From NCBI GenBank assembly GCA_002431545.1, contig DJFY01000126.1:9092-52632 (forward strand): a stretch of DNA of 43,541 nucleotides. The letters are read 5' to 3'. This document shows positions 32,719 to 40,700 of the stretch, piece after piece. The notes under the pieces are model-generated. The model was not told the origin of the DNA. It saw nothing but the letters and a program-made list of their open reading frames with translations, and did no database searches. Position numbers and translations under genes: made by a program. Within the stretch, counting starts at the first letter, position 1, and each line of letters opens with the position of its first letter. This DNA comes from Cellvibrionales bacterium UBA5860. Lineage in GTDB: Bacteria; Pseudomonadota; Gammaproteobacteria; Pseudomonadales; Porticoccaceae.

Positions 32719-33287
32719 ACGCTGTGCCGACAGATGCACCACCAGAAAACGCCAGGCAGCACAGCAGCTATCTTGTCGTCGATGATAACGAAGTGTTTGC
32801 CCAAACATTGGCGCGCACCCTCGAACAACAGGGGTTGTCGGCGTCCGTAGCCCACGACGAAGCGACGGCCTACCGGCAAAACACTGAACAGCGGCCAGCT
32901 CGCATCATTCTCGACCTGAAGCTTGCCGACACTTCGGGACTAGGCCTTATTAGTCGCCTCAAGCGCGATAACCCTTCGGCCGAAATAGTAATACTGACCG
33001 GTTACTCGAGTATCAACACGGCGGTTGAAGCGATCAAACTCGGGGCCAAGAACTATCTATGCAAGCCCGCTGGTATCGGGGAGATTCTCAATGCGTTCGA
33101 GCGCGAGGCCGGCGACCCGGACATTGCCCTGGCCGAAGAGCCGCCCTCGGTGGATCGCCTCGAATGGGAGCACATTCAGCGGGTATTGGCTGAACACGAC
33201 GGCAATATCTCAGCGACAGCGCGCGCCCTGGGCATGCACCGACGCACCCTGCAACGCAAATTACAAAAGAGACCCAGACGAAAATAA
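32715..33287 (+). CDS. regA: Response regulator RegA/PrrA
   Basis: Partner regulator of RegB. The receiver domain has the acidic pair DD in VVDDNEVF (23-24), the phosphorylated Asp at D67 (ILDLKL) and the conserved Lys K117 (LCKPAG). The output is a short Fis-type helix-turn-helix at about 160-183 with GNISATARALGMHRRTLQRK, the signature of RegA/PrrA/ActR. The start is GTG 32715, giving a GTGA overlap with the regB stop; an AGGAGGTGG site just upstream fits. At 190 residues it is normal for the family. Confidence 0.93.
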   Translation: MNAVPTDAPPENARQHSSYLVVDDNEVFAQTLARTLEQQGLSASVAHDEATAYRQNTEQRPARIILDLKLADTSGLGLISRLKRDNPSAEIVILTGYSSINTAVEAIKLGAKNYLCKPAGIGEILNAFEREAGDPDIALAEEPPSVDRLEWEHIQRVLAEHDGNISATARALGMHRRTLQRKLQKRPRRK

Positions 33288-33309
33288 CCAGGTTCCAGAG
33301 CTCAGGGTT

Positions 33310-34167
33310 TCAGGGTTTCAGTCCGCCCATAACGCCTCTGATAGCGGCGGGAATATCGGCGGGTAACAGCACCAATTTGGAATTCCCCGACGCGGCCATA
33401 TCCTTGACAGCGCCGATGTAATTTTCGCCGAGCAAATACATCACCGGCAGTTCGTTCTCTCCGATGGCCAGGGTGACTTTTTCAACCGCTTCCTTGGTAG
33501 CTTCCGCCAACACGACTTTCGCTTCTGCATCCTTCCGCGACGCTTCCAGACGCCCCTCCGCTTCGAGAATTGCAGCGGATTTCTCGCCCTCTGCCCGGGT
33601 TACGGTGGCCCGCCGCTGACGTTCGGCAGCCGCCTGCTCTTCCATTGCGGACTGCATGGTATTCGACGGATTGATATCCTGGATCTCTACAGTTTTTAGG
33701 GTAATACCCCAGTCGGCAATATCGTCCGATATCGACGATTTTAATGTCACCTTGATTTGATCCCGCGACGATAGTGCATCGTCGAGTTTCATTTCACCGA
33801 TAATCGAGCGCAGCGAGGTCTGCACCAACGTGCGAATGGCCACTTCGTAGTCCTCGACGCCGTACACCGCTTTCTCCGGGGACAGGATATTGATATAGGC
33901 CACTGCGTTGGCAATGATGACCACGTTATCGAGGGTAATGACTTCCTGCGAAGGAATATCGAGCACGATATCTTTGGTCGTGACCTTGTAGGCGACGCTA
34001 TCCACGTAGGGCACGATAAATTGCAGGCCGGGGGACAATGTTCGATGGTATTTGCCCAGGCGCTGAATGACCCATTTACTGCCCTGGGGCACCTGCTTGA
34101 CGCCTTTGTATATCGTAACGACGATAAGCGCCAACAGCGCCCAGAAAACAATCGCTCCAGTCATCAT
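33310..34167 (-). CDS. SPFH/stomatin-like membrane protease-associated protein
   Basis: A 285-residue SPFH (band 7) protein of the QmcA/paraslipin type. It has one N-terminal membrane segment (GAIVFWALLALIVVTIYKGV), the start of the SPFH domain (SKWVIQRLGKYHRTLSPGLQ), and a long coiled-coil region with AAAERQRRATVTRAEGEKSA and EAEGRLEASRKDAEAKVV near 175-215. It probably forms an oligomer in the inner membrane. It lies 101 bp downstream of an NfeD-like gene, the usual partner. The ATG at 34167 has AAGGAG about 10 nt upstream; the second ATG at 34164 is possible. Its role in membrane organisation or proteolysis is family-level knowledge. Confidence 0.9.
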   Translation of the reverse strand: MMTGAIVFWALLALIVVTIYKGVKQVPQGSKWVIQRLGKYHRTLSPGLQFIVPYVDSVAYKVTTKDIVLDIPSQEVITLDNVVIIANAVAYINILSPEKAVYGVEDYEVAIRTLVQTSLRSIIGEMKLDDALSSRDQIKVTLKSSISDDIADWGITLKTVEIQDINPSNTMQSAMEEQAAAERQRRATVTRAEGEKSAAILEAEGRLEASRKDAEAKVVLAEATKEAVEKVTLAIGENELPVMYLLGENYIGAVKDMAASGNSKLVLLPADIPAAIRGVMGGLKP

Positions 34168-34239
34168 CCGTACTCTCTCCTTATGCTATTGCTATGTTTA
34201 TTTGGATCTGCGGGCCCCGTTACCGGTGAACAATGGGGC

Positions 34240-34257
34240 ACCGGGGGCCCACCCGGT
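34240..34257 (-). promoter_or_regulatory. Hairpin between nfeD-like and SPFH genes
   Basis: ACCGGG-TGGGCC-CCCGGT, a perfect 6-bp stem with a 6-nt loop on the minus strand, lies just after the nfeD-like stop. No T-run follows, so attenuation or mRNA processing is more likely than full termination. Confidence 0.35.
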
Positions 34258-34268
34258 ATCACTCCTAT

Positions 34269-34721
34269 TTAAAGCTTCACGACAATTAACGTGTTGCCCG
34301 AAAAATCCTTGATGCCGACTTTGTCGCCCTCCCTGACGGGCGTATCGCAAATAAACGGCCATTCATCTTCCCCCAGTACGGGCAGGCTAAAGCGCACGAC
34401 ACCCCGCCCGCCTTCTGCCGGCGCTTTAATCACCTGACCGACCTCGCCCTTGGCGGCCTCACGCGCTATGCCCGCTCCGGTTTTATCCACCATTTTCGGC
34501 TTGAAGTATTTAAACCACAGCAGCACGAAAGCACCGGACGACAGCGCCCATAACAGCATCGCGAACGACAGGGCCATAGTTGGAAAAACTGCCAGTATCA
34601 GGCCCACAACGAGCGCGCCTAGACCAAACCACAAGGCGATGAAACTGGATAGGAATATTTCCGAAATGACCAGAACAATGCCCAACACGATCCAGTGCCA
34701 CCACAGATGTTCAAATTCCAT
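34269..34721 (-). CDS. NfeD-family membrane protein (YbbJ-like)
   Basis: A 150-residue NfeD/YbbJ-type protein. Two to three hydrophobic segments (WWHWIVLGIVLVISEIFL, ALWFGLGALVVGLILAVF, FAMLLWALSSGAFVLLWF) precede a C-terminal OB-fold-like part (GVVRFSLPVLGEDEWPF and VREGDKVGIKDFSGNTLIVV). This short form pairs with an SPFH protein and lacks the long protease domain. The ATG at 34721 has a weak AGAGAA about 13 nt upstream. The pair with the SPFH gene is the standard YbbJ/QmcA arrangement. Confidence 0.9.
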   Translation of the reverse strand: MEFEHLWWHWIVLGIVLVISEIFLSSFIALWFGLGALVVGLILAVFPTMALSFAMLLWALSSGAFVLLWFKYFKPKMVDKTGAGIAREAAKGEVGQVIKAPAEGGRGVVRFSLPVLGEDEWPFICDTPVREGDKVGIKDFSGNTLIVVKL

Positions 34722-34753
34722 ATCAATTATTCTCTAGAAGTCTAAAGGTTCGG

Positions 34754-34777
34754 GCGGGAATATAAGCCCGCTTTTTT
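34754..34777 (+). terminator. Terminator-like hairpin with T-run, plus strand
   Basis: GCGGG (34754-34758) pairs with CCCGC (34767-34771), followed at once by TTTTTT (34772-34777). It lies between the end of the minus-strand rimI gene and the nfeD-like gene. The T-run is on the plus strand, where no plus-strand gene lies upstream, so its use is unclear; it may protect against antisense transcription. Confidence 0.5.
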
Positions 34778-34840
34778 ACATTTCCCGATCATCCGGGTCG
34801 TCATTTAAAACTGCCCACAGATGAATTTACGCCCCGATTG

Positions 34841-35293
34841 TCACTGAAAATCATAGGCCAGCACCAGTGCGTCTTCCTTTTGCCCGTGGCCCACATAGTA
34901 GCCACGGCGTTCTCCGACCTGCTGAAAGCCAAATTTTAAATACAGGGCAATCGCGCTAAAGTTGCTTATTCGAACTTCGAGATAGATGCGACGGACCGTA
35001 TTGGCAATTTGATCGAGGCAGAATTGCAACAGGCAGGCACCCAGGCCTTTCCCCTGGCAATCCGGCCGAACAGCGATATTCATCAGTTCAGCCTGATCCA
35101 AAACCTGGTGGAAAAACACGAAGCCGTCTACCCGCCCGGTGCGATCCAGCACGTAACCCCTGTGCTCCTTGATACTGTCGCCAAAACGGCGGGCATTCCA
35201 GGGAAATGGCGACACGTCCTTTTCGATAGCCAGCAAATCCTGCACGTCCTCAACAGTCACGGGACGAAGCTCAAACCCGGGCGGCAGGCTCAC
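34841..35293 (-). CDS. rimI: Ribosomal protein S18 alanine N-acetyltransferase RimI
   Basis: GNAT-family acetyltransferase, 150 residues with the chosen start (E. coli RimI 148). The acetyl-CoA-binding motif is NIAVRPDCQGKGLGACLLQF, and RISNFSAIALYLKFGF and ERRGYY are typical of RimI. GTG 35293 makes a GTGA overlap with the stop of the upstream HolD-like gene; longer versions from 35407 would run far into it. The PFPWNARRF motif near residue 30 is the usual substrate loop. It ends the leuA-holD-rimI run. Confidence 0.92.
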   Translation of the reverse strand: MSLPPGFELRPVTVEDVQDLLAIEKDVSPFPWNARRFGDSIKEHRGYVLDRTGRVDGFVFFHQVLDQAELMNIAVRPDCQGKGLGACLLQFCLDQIANTVRRIYLEVRISNFSAIALYLKFGFQQVGERRGYYVGHGQKEDALVLAYDFQ

Positions 35294-36138
35294 GGTTGAG
35301 CTTGTGGCGAACACAGAAATCGAATATGCGTCCACACGTCCTTTTTCAAACCGGGCGCTCCCAGCATGGCATCGAGACCATGAGTGAGAATCGCCTGAGC
35401 CCCACATGACAGCTTCTCGGGTGATGCCGCCTCAACAGACGCCGCATTCGAAGCGCCAAGCACATTACAGGCGTCGGACCCCAGGGCCAGCACCCAATCG
35501 AAGGTCTCGCTATGTCGTCGCCCGGCAAGGAACATCTCCACATGCTCTCGCGCCGCTCCCCAGCCACGCTCCTGCCCTACCGGCCAGCGCAGAATCTCGG
35601 GCTCGGCAAGCGGTCCGGGCAGGCGATCGATAGCACGCAGGATATTGCTAAGCAGCTGTATGCGCTCAACCTGCGACGCGCCTTCAGGATTCCAGTCACA
35701 AAGTACTAGCATGTCCGGGTCGGCGCGCCAGCAAGCCAGGCTAAATGCCACCGCTTCGGCATCCCCATCGGGCAGCGGCTTTTCGCGGGCTGTGCCGGCA
35801 GCGTCAACAATAGCGGCTTCGCGTGCCGGCGTGGTGACCCCGCCTTCGCTTCCCTGCAATTCGGGCTGCTCCTTCTGAGACGTTCGAGCGTCGTCGCCAT
35901 CGCCAACTGCAGAGAGCAGCTGATCCGCAAGCCTGCCTTTGCCGGGATGGATTACGGGTTTGACCGGCGCGGTTGCCTCGGAATACTGCCCTGCATCGTC
36001 CGGAGATTGCACGCCCAAAACTGTATGTTCTGCGATCGACGTACCGGCAAACTGCCCGGCAAGCGCGGCGCTATCGCGCGACCGGTATACCACGACACCC
36101 AGTGTCGACAGGTACCAGTCGCGCAACTGTGTGGACAC
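35290..36138 (-). CDS. holD: HolD-like DNA polymerase III psi subunit, enlarged
   Basis: A 282-residue protein directly before rimI, the same order as holD-rimI in E. coli. Its N-terminus LRDWYLSTLGVVVYRSRDSA resembles HolD (RDWQLQQLGITQWSLR), and the C-terminus LDAMLGAPGLKKDVWTHI aligns with the last helix (LRANPTARAALWQQI). It is twice the usual 137 residues: a low-complexity middle (about 50-120, with SQKEQPELQGSEGGVTTP) is added. Predicted role: the psi subunit of the clamp loader, binding chi and SSB contacts. The start is GTG 36138, 4 bp after the leuA stop, without a strong ribosome-binding site, so coupling is likely. Identity rests on synteny and weak similarity. Confidence 0.6.
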   Translation of the reverse strand: MSTQLRDWYLSTLGVVVYRSRDSAALAGQFAGTSIAEHTVLGVQSPDDAGQYSEATAPVKPVIHPGKGRLADQLLSAVGDGDDARTSQKEQPELQGSEGGVTTPAREAAIVDAAGTAREKPLPDGDAEAVAFSLACWRADPDMLVLCDWNPEGASQVERIQLLSNILRAIDRLPGPLAEPEILRWPVGQERGWGAAREHVEMFLAGRRHSETFDWVLALGSDACNVLGASNAASVEAASPEKLSCGAQAILTHGLDAMLGAPGLKKDVWTHIRFLCSPQAQP

Positions 36139-36142
36139 GACG

Positions 36143-37687
36143 TTACACGCCGTCCCGTTGCGGGTGCAGGCGATCCGGACTCTCCAGGATGTTCAGGGCG
36201 TTCAGATAGGCCTTGGCGCTGGCGACCAGAATGTCAGTATCCGCCCCCTGACCGTTAACGATGCGCCCTTCCCGATCCAGGCGCACGGTCACCTCACCCT
36301 GCGAATCAGTCCCGGTGGTAATCGCATTCACCGAATACAGTTTGAGGTCAGTGTTACTTTGCGCGATCTTTTCTATCGCCTTGAAAACCGCGTCTACTGG
36401 ACCATCACCGTCGGCCTCCACCTCGTGATCGTTGCCGTGACTGCGAATGACCAGGGCGGCGTGAGGTGCGCGGCCGGTTTTGGTCGCCACATCCATGGAG
36501 ATCAACCGGAAGTGCTCGTCGGTGTCGCCCATTTGCACTTCGGATACCAGGGCCTGCAGATCCTCGTCGTATATCTCACGCTTTTTATCGGCCAGTTCCT
36601 TGAAGCGCATAAAGGCTTCGTTCATCTCTGCCTTGGTTTCAAAGGGTATACCAAGCTCCTCAAGCCTGGCGGCGAAAGCAGCTCGACCGGACAGCTTGCC
36701 CAATACCAGGCGGTTGGTGTTCCAGCCCACATCCTGAGCCTTCATAATCTCGTAGGTCTCGCGGTATTTCAGCACACCGTCCTGATGAATACCGGACTCG
36801 TGAGCAAAGGCGTTAGCGCCAACGACGGCCTTGTTCGGCTGCACCGGAAAGCCGGTGATAGTGGAGACGAGGCGAGATACCGGCACAATCTGCTCGGTGT
36901 TGATTCGCGTCTCGACCGGAAATATATCCTTGCGGGTACGTATCGCCATAACGATCTCTTCCAGCGAGGCATTACCCGCACGCTCGCCCAGCCCGTTGAT
37001 CGTGCATTCCACCTGGCGCGCACCGGCCATGACCGCGGACAGTGAATTGGCCACCGCCAGACCAAGATCATTGTGGCAGTGTACCGAGAATACCGCTTTA
37101 TCGGCATTGGGCACGTTTTCAATAACCCGGCCGATCATCGCGCCGTACTCGCCCGGCTCGCCGTAGCCAACCGTGTCTGGAATATTAATCGTGCGGGCGC
37201 CGGCGGCAATCGCGGCTTCGATGACGCGACACATGAAATCGAATTCCGTGCGGCTGCCGTCCTCGAGCGAAAACTCCACGTCATCGACAAAATTTCGCGC
37301 AATCTTTACCGCGCCGACCGCCTGCTCGAAGACTTCGTCCGGCGTCATCTGCAGCTTGTATTCCATGTGAATGGGCGACGTCGCAATAAAGGTATGAATC
37401 CGTGGCGCGACAGCGTTTTCCAGGGCCTCGGCAGCGCGTTCGATATCGCTGTGGGTGGTACGGGCCAGGCTGCAAACGCTAGCGTCCTTTATCGACTCGG
37501 CGATGCTTTTAACGGCAGCAAAATCGCCCGGACTCGACGTCGCGAAACCCGCCTCGATCACATCCACGCCGAGTTTTTCCAGCGACTTCGCGATACGGAG
37601 TTTCTCTTCTCGTGTCATCGCGGCGCCAGGGCTCTGCTCGCCATCGCGCAAGGTGGTGTCAAAAATAATCAATCTGTCTTTGGCCAT
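36143..37687 (-). CDS. leuA: 2-Isopropylmalate synthase
   Basis: First committed enzyme of leucine synthesis, joining acetyl-CoA and 2-oxoisovalerate. The catalytic barrel starts with FDTTLRDGEQSPGA and includes the metal motif HCHNDLGLAVANSLSAV, then the linker with NAFAHESGIHQDGVLK. The C-terminal LeuA regulatory domain ends the protein. The 514 residues compare with 523 in E. coli. ATG 37687 has GGAG about 7 nt upstream; an ATG at 37723 lacks support. Upstream is a short Leu-rich leader ORF and a folded leader (37708-37911), pointing to control by leucine supply. It is followed 4 bp later by the HolD-like gene. Confidence 0.96.
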   Translation of the reverse strand: MAKDRLIIFDTTLRDGEQSPGAAMTREEKLRIAKSLEKLGVDVIEAGFATSSPGDFAAVKSIAESIKDASVCSLARTTHSDIERAAEALENAVAPRIHTFIATSPIHMEYKLQMTPDEVFEQAVGAVKIARNFVDDVEFSLEDGSRTEFDFMCRVIEAAIAAGARTINIPDTVGYGEPGEYGAMIGRVIENVPNADKAVFSVHCHNDLGLAVANSLSAVMAGARQVECTINGLGERAGNASLEEIVMAIRTRKDIFPVETRINTEQIVPVSRLVSTITGFPVQPNKAVVGANAFAHESGIHQDGVLKYRETYEIMKAQDVGWNTNRLVLGKLSGRAAFAARLEELGIPFETKAEMNEAFMRFKELADKKREIYDEDLQALVSEVQMGDTDEHFRLISMDVATKTGRAPHAALVIRSHGNDHEVEADGDGPVDAVFKAIEKIAQSNTDLKLYSVNAITTGTDSQGEVTVRLDREGRIVNGQGADTDILVASAKAYLNALNILESPDRLHPQRDGV

Positions 37688-37707
37688 GTTGCAACTCCAG
37701 ATTGGCA

Positions 37708-37805
37708 CGCCCGGAGGGCGCACCCGAAATTGGGTGAAATTTTCCCCGCATCAAGGGGAATATGCAAAAAATTTTGGATGTAGAAGAAGAATGCCCCTCA
37801 GGGCA
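37708..37805 (-). promoter_or_regulatory. Structured leuA leader (attenuator-like hairpins)
   Basis: Four short hairpins lie between the leader peptide and leuA: TGCCC-TGAG-GGGCA (37792-37805, overlapping the leader stop and followed by TTCTTCTTC), TTCCCC/GGGGAA (37742-37760), CACCC/GGGTG (37721-37736) and CGCCC/GGGCG (37708-37720). The first is best placed to act as an attenuator, although its T-tract is interrupted. The last lies close to the leuA ribosome-binding site and might affect translation. Confidence 0.55.
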
Positions 37806-37911
37806 GGAGCAGCAGGAGCGCAGACGTCAGACCGCCGAGCACAGCAAAGGCTGCCGCTACCGGAAACCGGTAACTGCCTGTATTCGATTCTGCGGTCGAA
37901 GTGTGAAACAT
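37798..37911 (-). CDS. leuL: leuA leader peptide
   Basis: A 37-codon ORF starts at ATG 37911 and ends at TGA 37798, about 110 bp before leuA. Its sequence ends ALLLLLP with five consecutive Leu codons (CTC CTG CTG CTC CTG) just before the stop, then a short hairpin follows. Such a Leu-codon run placed before a leucine-synthesis gene is the classical design of a transcription-attenuation leader peptide: ribosome stalling at low leucine charging would open the downstream hairpins. The ribosome-binding site is weak (GAG 4-6 nt upstream). A small membrane peptide is the alternative reading, since the last third is hydrophobic. It is too short for routine gene finding. Confidence 0.65.
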   Translation of the reverse strand: MFHTSTAESNTGSYRFPVAAAFAVLGGLTSALLLLLP

Positions 37912-38085
37912 GGTCTCGATTAAATTACTGAGTTCTGGATGTTTAAGCTGAGTATTCAACCAAATAATCGGCGTGCTGCCAAGTCTTCTGTATTCGTGGT
38001 CGATTATTCGGCCCGATGCGGGCGATCGGGTTCACGCCGGCAGGAGCGCTGCCTCGTTTATCGCGATCGCAATAGTAAGCGCGTC

Positions 38086-38886
38086 TCACGCCCGCCGCCG
38101 ATACTTTCGGTAAAGGGCCCCGCAGGGTCCGGACAGCGCGTAGACGATGGCGATCACCAAAAGCGCACGCGGCGGGTCCGGCAGGACGATAGAGATAAGC
38201 ATCACCACGGCAAAAATCGAAACAAAGGGGACGCGCCCGCGAAAGTCGATACCTTTGAGACTGTGGTAGCGCACCGGCGCCACCATCAACAAGCCGGCGG
38301 CACTGGTCACAAGCAAAGCAATTACCGCCAGCGACTGCGTCGGCTCGAGGTCGTAACCGGTCCACACCATGGCCGCGACCAGACCGGCGGCCGAGGGACT
38401 GGCCAGCCCAATAAAATAGCGTTTATCGGCGATACCGACCTGGGTATTGAAGCGCGCCAGACGCAAGGCCGCACAGGATGCATAAATAAATGCCGCCGCC
38501 CAACCCAGTTTGCCCAGGGTGAATAACATCCAGCTATAGGAGACCACGGCCGGCGCCACACCAAAGGACACCATGTCGGACAGGCTGTCGTACTGGACCC
38601 CAAAGTCGCTTTCCGTATGAGTCATGCGGGCAACCCGACCGTCGAGGCCATCGAACAGCATGGCGACAAATATGGCGATAGCGGCGGGCTCGAACCTGCC
38701 ATTCATTGCCGACAAAATGGCGTAAAACCCCCCAAAAAGCGCGCCCGTGGTCAGCAGGTTCGGCAACAGATAAATCCCACGGCGACGGCGTCCCACCCGG
38801 GCGTCATCGCCGGCCGCATTGTCTGTTGTACTGGTCTCGACCACAGAAAAAACCGTGTCTTTGTCGTTCTCGGGTTCGATCGTCAT
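38086..38886 (-). CDS. pssA: CDP-diacylglycerol-serine O-phosphatidyltransferase
   Basis: Phosphatidylserine synthase of the CDP-alcohol phosphatidyltransferase family (the integral-membrane type, not E. coli's). The catalytic motif DG-x2-AR-x8-G-x3-D-x3-D is visible in FDGLDGRVARMTHTESDFG and then VQYDSLSDMVSFGVAPA. About six to seven membrane segments are predicted in the 266 residues. The N-terminal 40 residues are polar, which is common. ATG 38886 has no strong ribosome-binding site. It lies between ilvC and leuA on the same strand, a frequent order in gammaproteobacteria. Confidence 0.93.
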   Translation of the reverse strand: MTIEPENDKDTVFSVVETSTTDNAAGDDARVGRRRRGIYLLPNLLTTGALFGGFYAILSAMNGRFEPAAIAIFVAMLFDGLDGRVARMTHTESDFGVQYDSLSDMVSFGVAPAVVSYSWMLFTLGKLGWAAAFIYASCAALRLARFNTQVGIADKRYFIGLASPSAAGLVAAMVWTGYDLEPTQSLAVIALLVTSAAGLLMVAPVRYHSLKGIDFRGRVPFVSIFAVVMLISIVLPDPPRALLVIAIVYALSGPCGALYRKYRRRA

Positions 38887-38969
38887 AGAAACTGCCAGTT
38901 GCGTTTGGCTATATGAAAAACCCTGGGGCTGCTGGTCGCCACAGGAGCCGGATTACCCATCGCATTAGA

Positions 38970-38975
38970 ATTATA
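38970..38975 (-). promoter_or_regulatory. Candidate -10 box for pssA
   Basis: A perfect TATAAT on the minus strand lies 84 bp upstream of pssA ATG. No good -35 is found at 16-18 bp (closest GAGCCT), so the promoter may rely on an activator or on readthrough from ilvC. Confidence 0.35.
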
Positions 38976-39055
38976 GCCGCTGCTTGGAGCTCAGGCTCAG
39001 CACACAGTTTCGGGTGCGCTTTTGAAATACGACCTCAGTATGCTGCACCCAAGAC

Positions 39056-39085
39056 AGCTACGGCGGACCAGAGTCCGCCGTAGCT
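39056..39085 (-). terminator. Strong hairpin downstream of ilvC
   Basis: A perfect 13-bp stem, AGCTACGGCGGAC and its complement, with a 4-nt loop, begins 35 nt after the ilvC stop. The T-tract is poor (GTCTTGGG), so it may act as an mRNA-stabilising or partial termination structure at the end of ilvBNC. Confidence 0.6.
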
Positions 39086-39119
39086 TCGCGTCGCGCGCTA
39101 AAATCTGTCGAATATATGT

Positions 39120-40139
39120 CTAGTTGCGCGATTTATCGATCAGTTTATTGGCGCCGATCCACGGCATCATACCGCGCAACTTGGCGCCGACCTCTTCGAT
39201 GGGATGCTCCGCCGCTCGCCGGCGACGCGCTTTCAATACCGGATTGCCCGCCTGATTATCCAGAACAAATTCGCGAGCGAACTTGCCGGTTTGAATATCC
39301 TCGAGGATGCGCTTCATTTCCACCTTGGTGTCGTCGGTAATTACGCGCGGTCCGCTGGCGTAATCGCCGTACTCGGCGGTATTGGATATGGAGTAGCGCA
39401 TATCGGCGATGCCTCCCTGATACATCAGGTCGACAATCAGCTTAAGCTCGTGCAGACATTCGAAGTAGGCCATCTCCGGCGCATAACCCGCCTCGACCAG
39501 AGTCTCAAAACCAGCCTGGACCAGGGCCGTCGCACCGCCACACAGCACCGCCTGTTCGCCGAACAAATCAGTCTCCGTTTCCTCGCGAAAATTGGTTTCG
39601 ATAATGCCCGAACGGCCGGCACCGTTGGCACTGGCATAGGACAGTGCAATATTCTTAGCGTTGCCACTGGCATCCTGGTAAACAGCGATCAACGAAGGTA
39701 CGCCACCGCCTTCCTGGTAAGTGCTGCGCACCGTGTGTCCCGGCCCCTTGGGCGCGATCATAATCACATCCAGGTCTGCCCGCGGTTCGATCATCTGAAA
39801 GTGGATATTAAAACCGTGGGCAAAGGCCAGCGCGGCGCCGTTTTTCAGGTTGGGCTCAATCTCGTTGTAATACAGCGCTTTCTGATGCTCATCCGGTGCC
39901 AGAACCATGACGATGTCGGCGTCGGTCACAGCGTCGGCGATCTCGGCTACCGCGAGGCCTTCTGCCTCGGCTTTGGCCCAGGAGCCAGATCCCTTTCGCA
40001 AACCGACGACGACATTTTCGACGCCGCTGTCGCGCAGGTTCAACGCATGGGCGTGACCCTGGGAGCCGTAGCCCACAACGGTCACCTTTTTGCCGCGAAC
40101 AATCGAAACGTCACAATCTTTGTCGTAATAAACCTGCAT
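39120..40139 (-). CDS. ilvC: Ketol-acid reductoisomerase, class I
   Basis: NADPH- and magnesium-dependent enzyme that rearranges and reduces acetolactate in valine, isoleucine and leucine synthesis. The 339-residue size is that of the short class I form. The dinucleotide-binding motif GYGSQGHAHALNLRDSG is at about 23-39; APKGPGHTVRSTYQEGGGVP and LFGEQAVLCGG carry conserved metal/substrate residues, with E230-type residues in YFECLHELKLIVDLMYQGG. ATG 40139 has AGGTGG 6 nt upstream. It follows ilvN by 69 bp. Confidence 0.97.
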   Translation of the reverse strand: MQVYYDKDCDVSIVRGKKVTVVGYGSQGHAHALNLRDSGVENVVVGLRKGSGSWAKAEAEGLAVAEIADAVTDADIVMVLAPDEHQKALYYNEIEPNLKNGAALAFAHGFNIHFQMIEPRADLDVIMIAPKGPGHTVRSTYQEGGGVPSLIAVYQDASGNAKNIALSYASANGAGRSGIIETNFREETETDLFGEQAVLCGGATALVQAGFETLVEAGYAPEMAYFECLHELKLIVDLMYQGGIADMRYSISNTAEYGDYASGPRVITDDTKVEMKRILEDIQTGKFAREFVLDNQAGNPVLKARRRRAAEHPIEEVGAKLRGMMPWIGANKLIDKSRN

Positions 40140-40208
40140 AGCTATCCACCTGGTTGCTTGAATTTTGCCCGCCGTAACCGACGACGAACCTTGTTTAGTT
40201 CCTGGTTT

Positions 40209-40700
40209 TCAGAGTTTCAGTGATTTTTCGCCGCGCGCGATACCGGACACTCCGGAACGCACCACCTCGAGTATAACGGCTTCACCGAGCGCGGCGATGA
40301 AAGAGTCCAGCTTGTCGCTATCCCCGGTAATCTGCACCACATAGGCGGTGGGACCGACATCGACAATCTGCCCGCGAAAGATATCGACGCAGCGCTTCAG
40401 TTCAGCGCGCGCCTCGCCCACGGCCTTGACCTTCAACAGCATCAATTCGCGCTCGAGATGGGCGCCATCGCTGAGATCAAGTACCTTGACCACATCGACC
40501 AGTTTGTTGAGCTGCTTGGTAATCTGCTCGATTTTAAAATCGTCACCGTGCGTGGTCAGCGTCAACCGCGACAGTGTCTCATCTTCCGTAGGTGCCACTG
40601 TCAGCGTGTCGATGTTGTAACCCCGCTGCGAAAACAACCCAACCACACGCGACAGGGATCCCGACTGGTTTTCCAGTAATACCGATATAATCCGCCTCAT
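40209..40700 (-). CDS. ilvN: Acetolactate synthase small (regulatory) subunit
   Basis: Regulatory subunit that makes acetolactate synthase sensitive to branched-chain amino acids; IlvH-like. It opens with an ACT domain, MRRIISVLLENQSGSLSRVVG and GLFSQRGYNIDTLTVAPTED, and the C-terminal half is the ALS_ss_C domain (KRCVDIFRGQIVDVG). The 163 residues match the family. ATG 40700 overlaps the ilvB stop in TGATG; longer frames from 40829 run into ilvB and are rejected. The two subunits are therefore translationally coupled. Confidence 0.95.
   Translation of the reverse strand: MRRIISVLLENQSGSLSRVVGLFSQRGYNIDTLTVAPTEDETLSRLTLTTHGDDFKIEQITKQLNKLVDVVKVLDLSDGAHLERELMLLKVKAVGEARAELKRCVDIFRGQIVDVGPTAYVVQITGDSDKLDSFIAALGEAVILEVVRSGVSGIARGEKSLKL

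Noticed and set aside
35939..37045. 368-codon plus-strand ORF opposite leuA/holD
   Set aside because: Antisense to leuA. No family features.
39204..40223. 339-codon plus-strand ORF opposite ilvC
   Set aside because: Antisense shadow of ilvC. The equal length to IlvC is coincidence.
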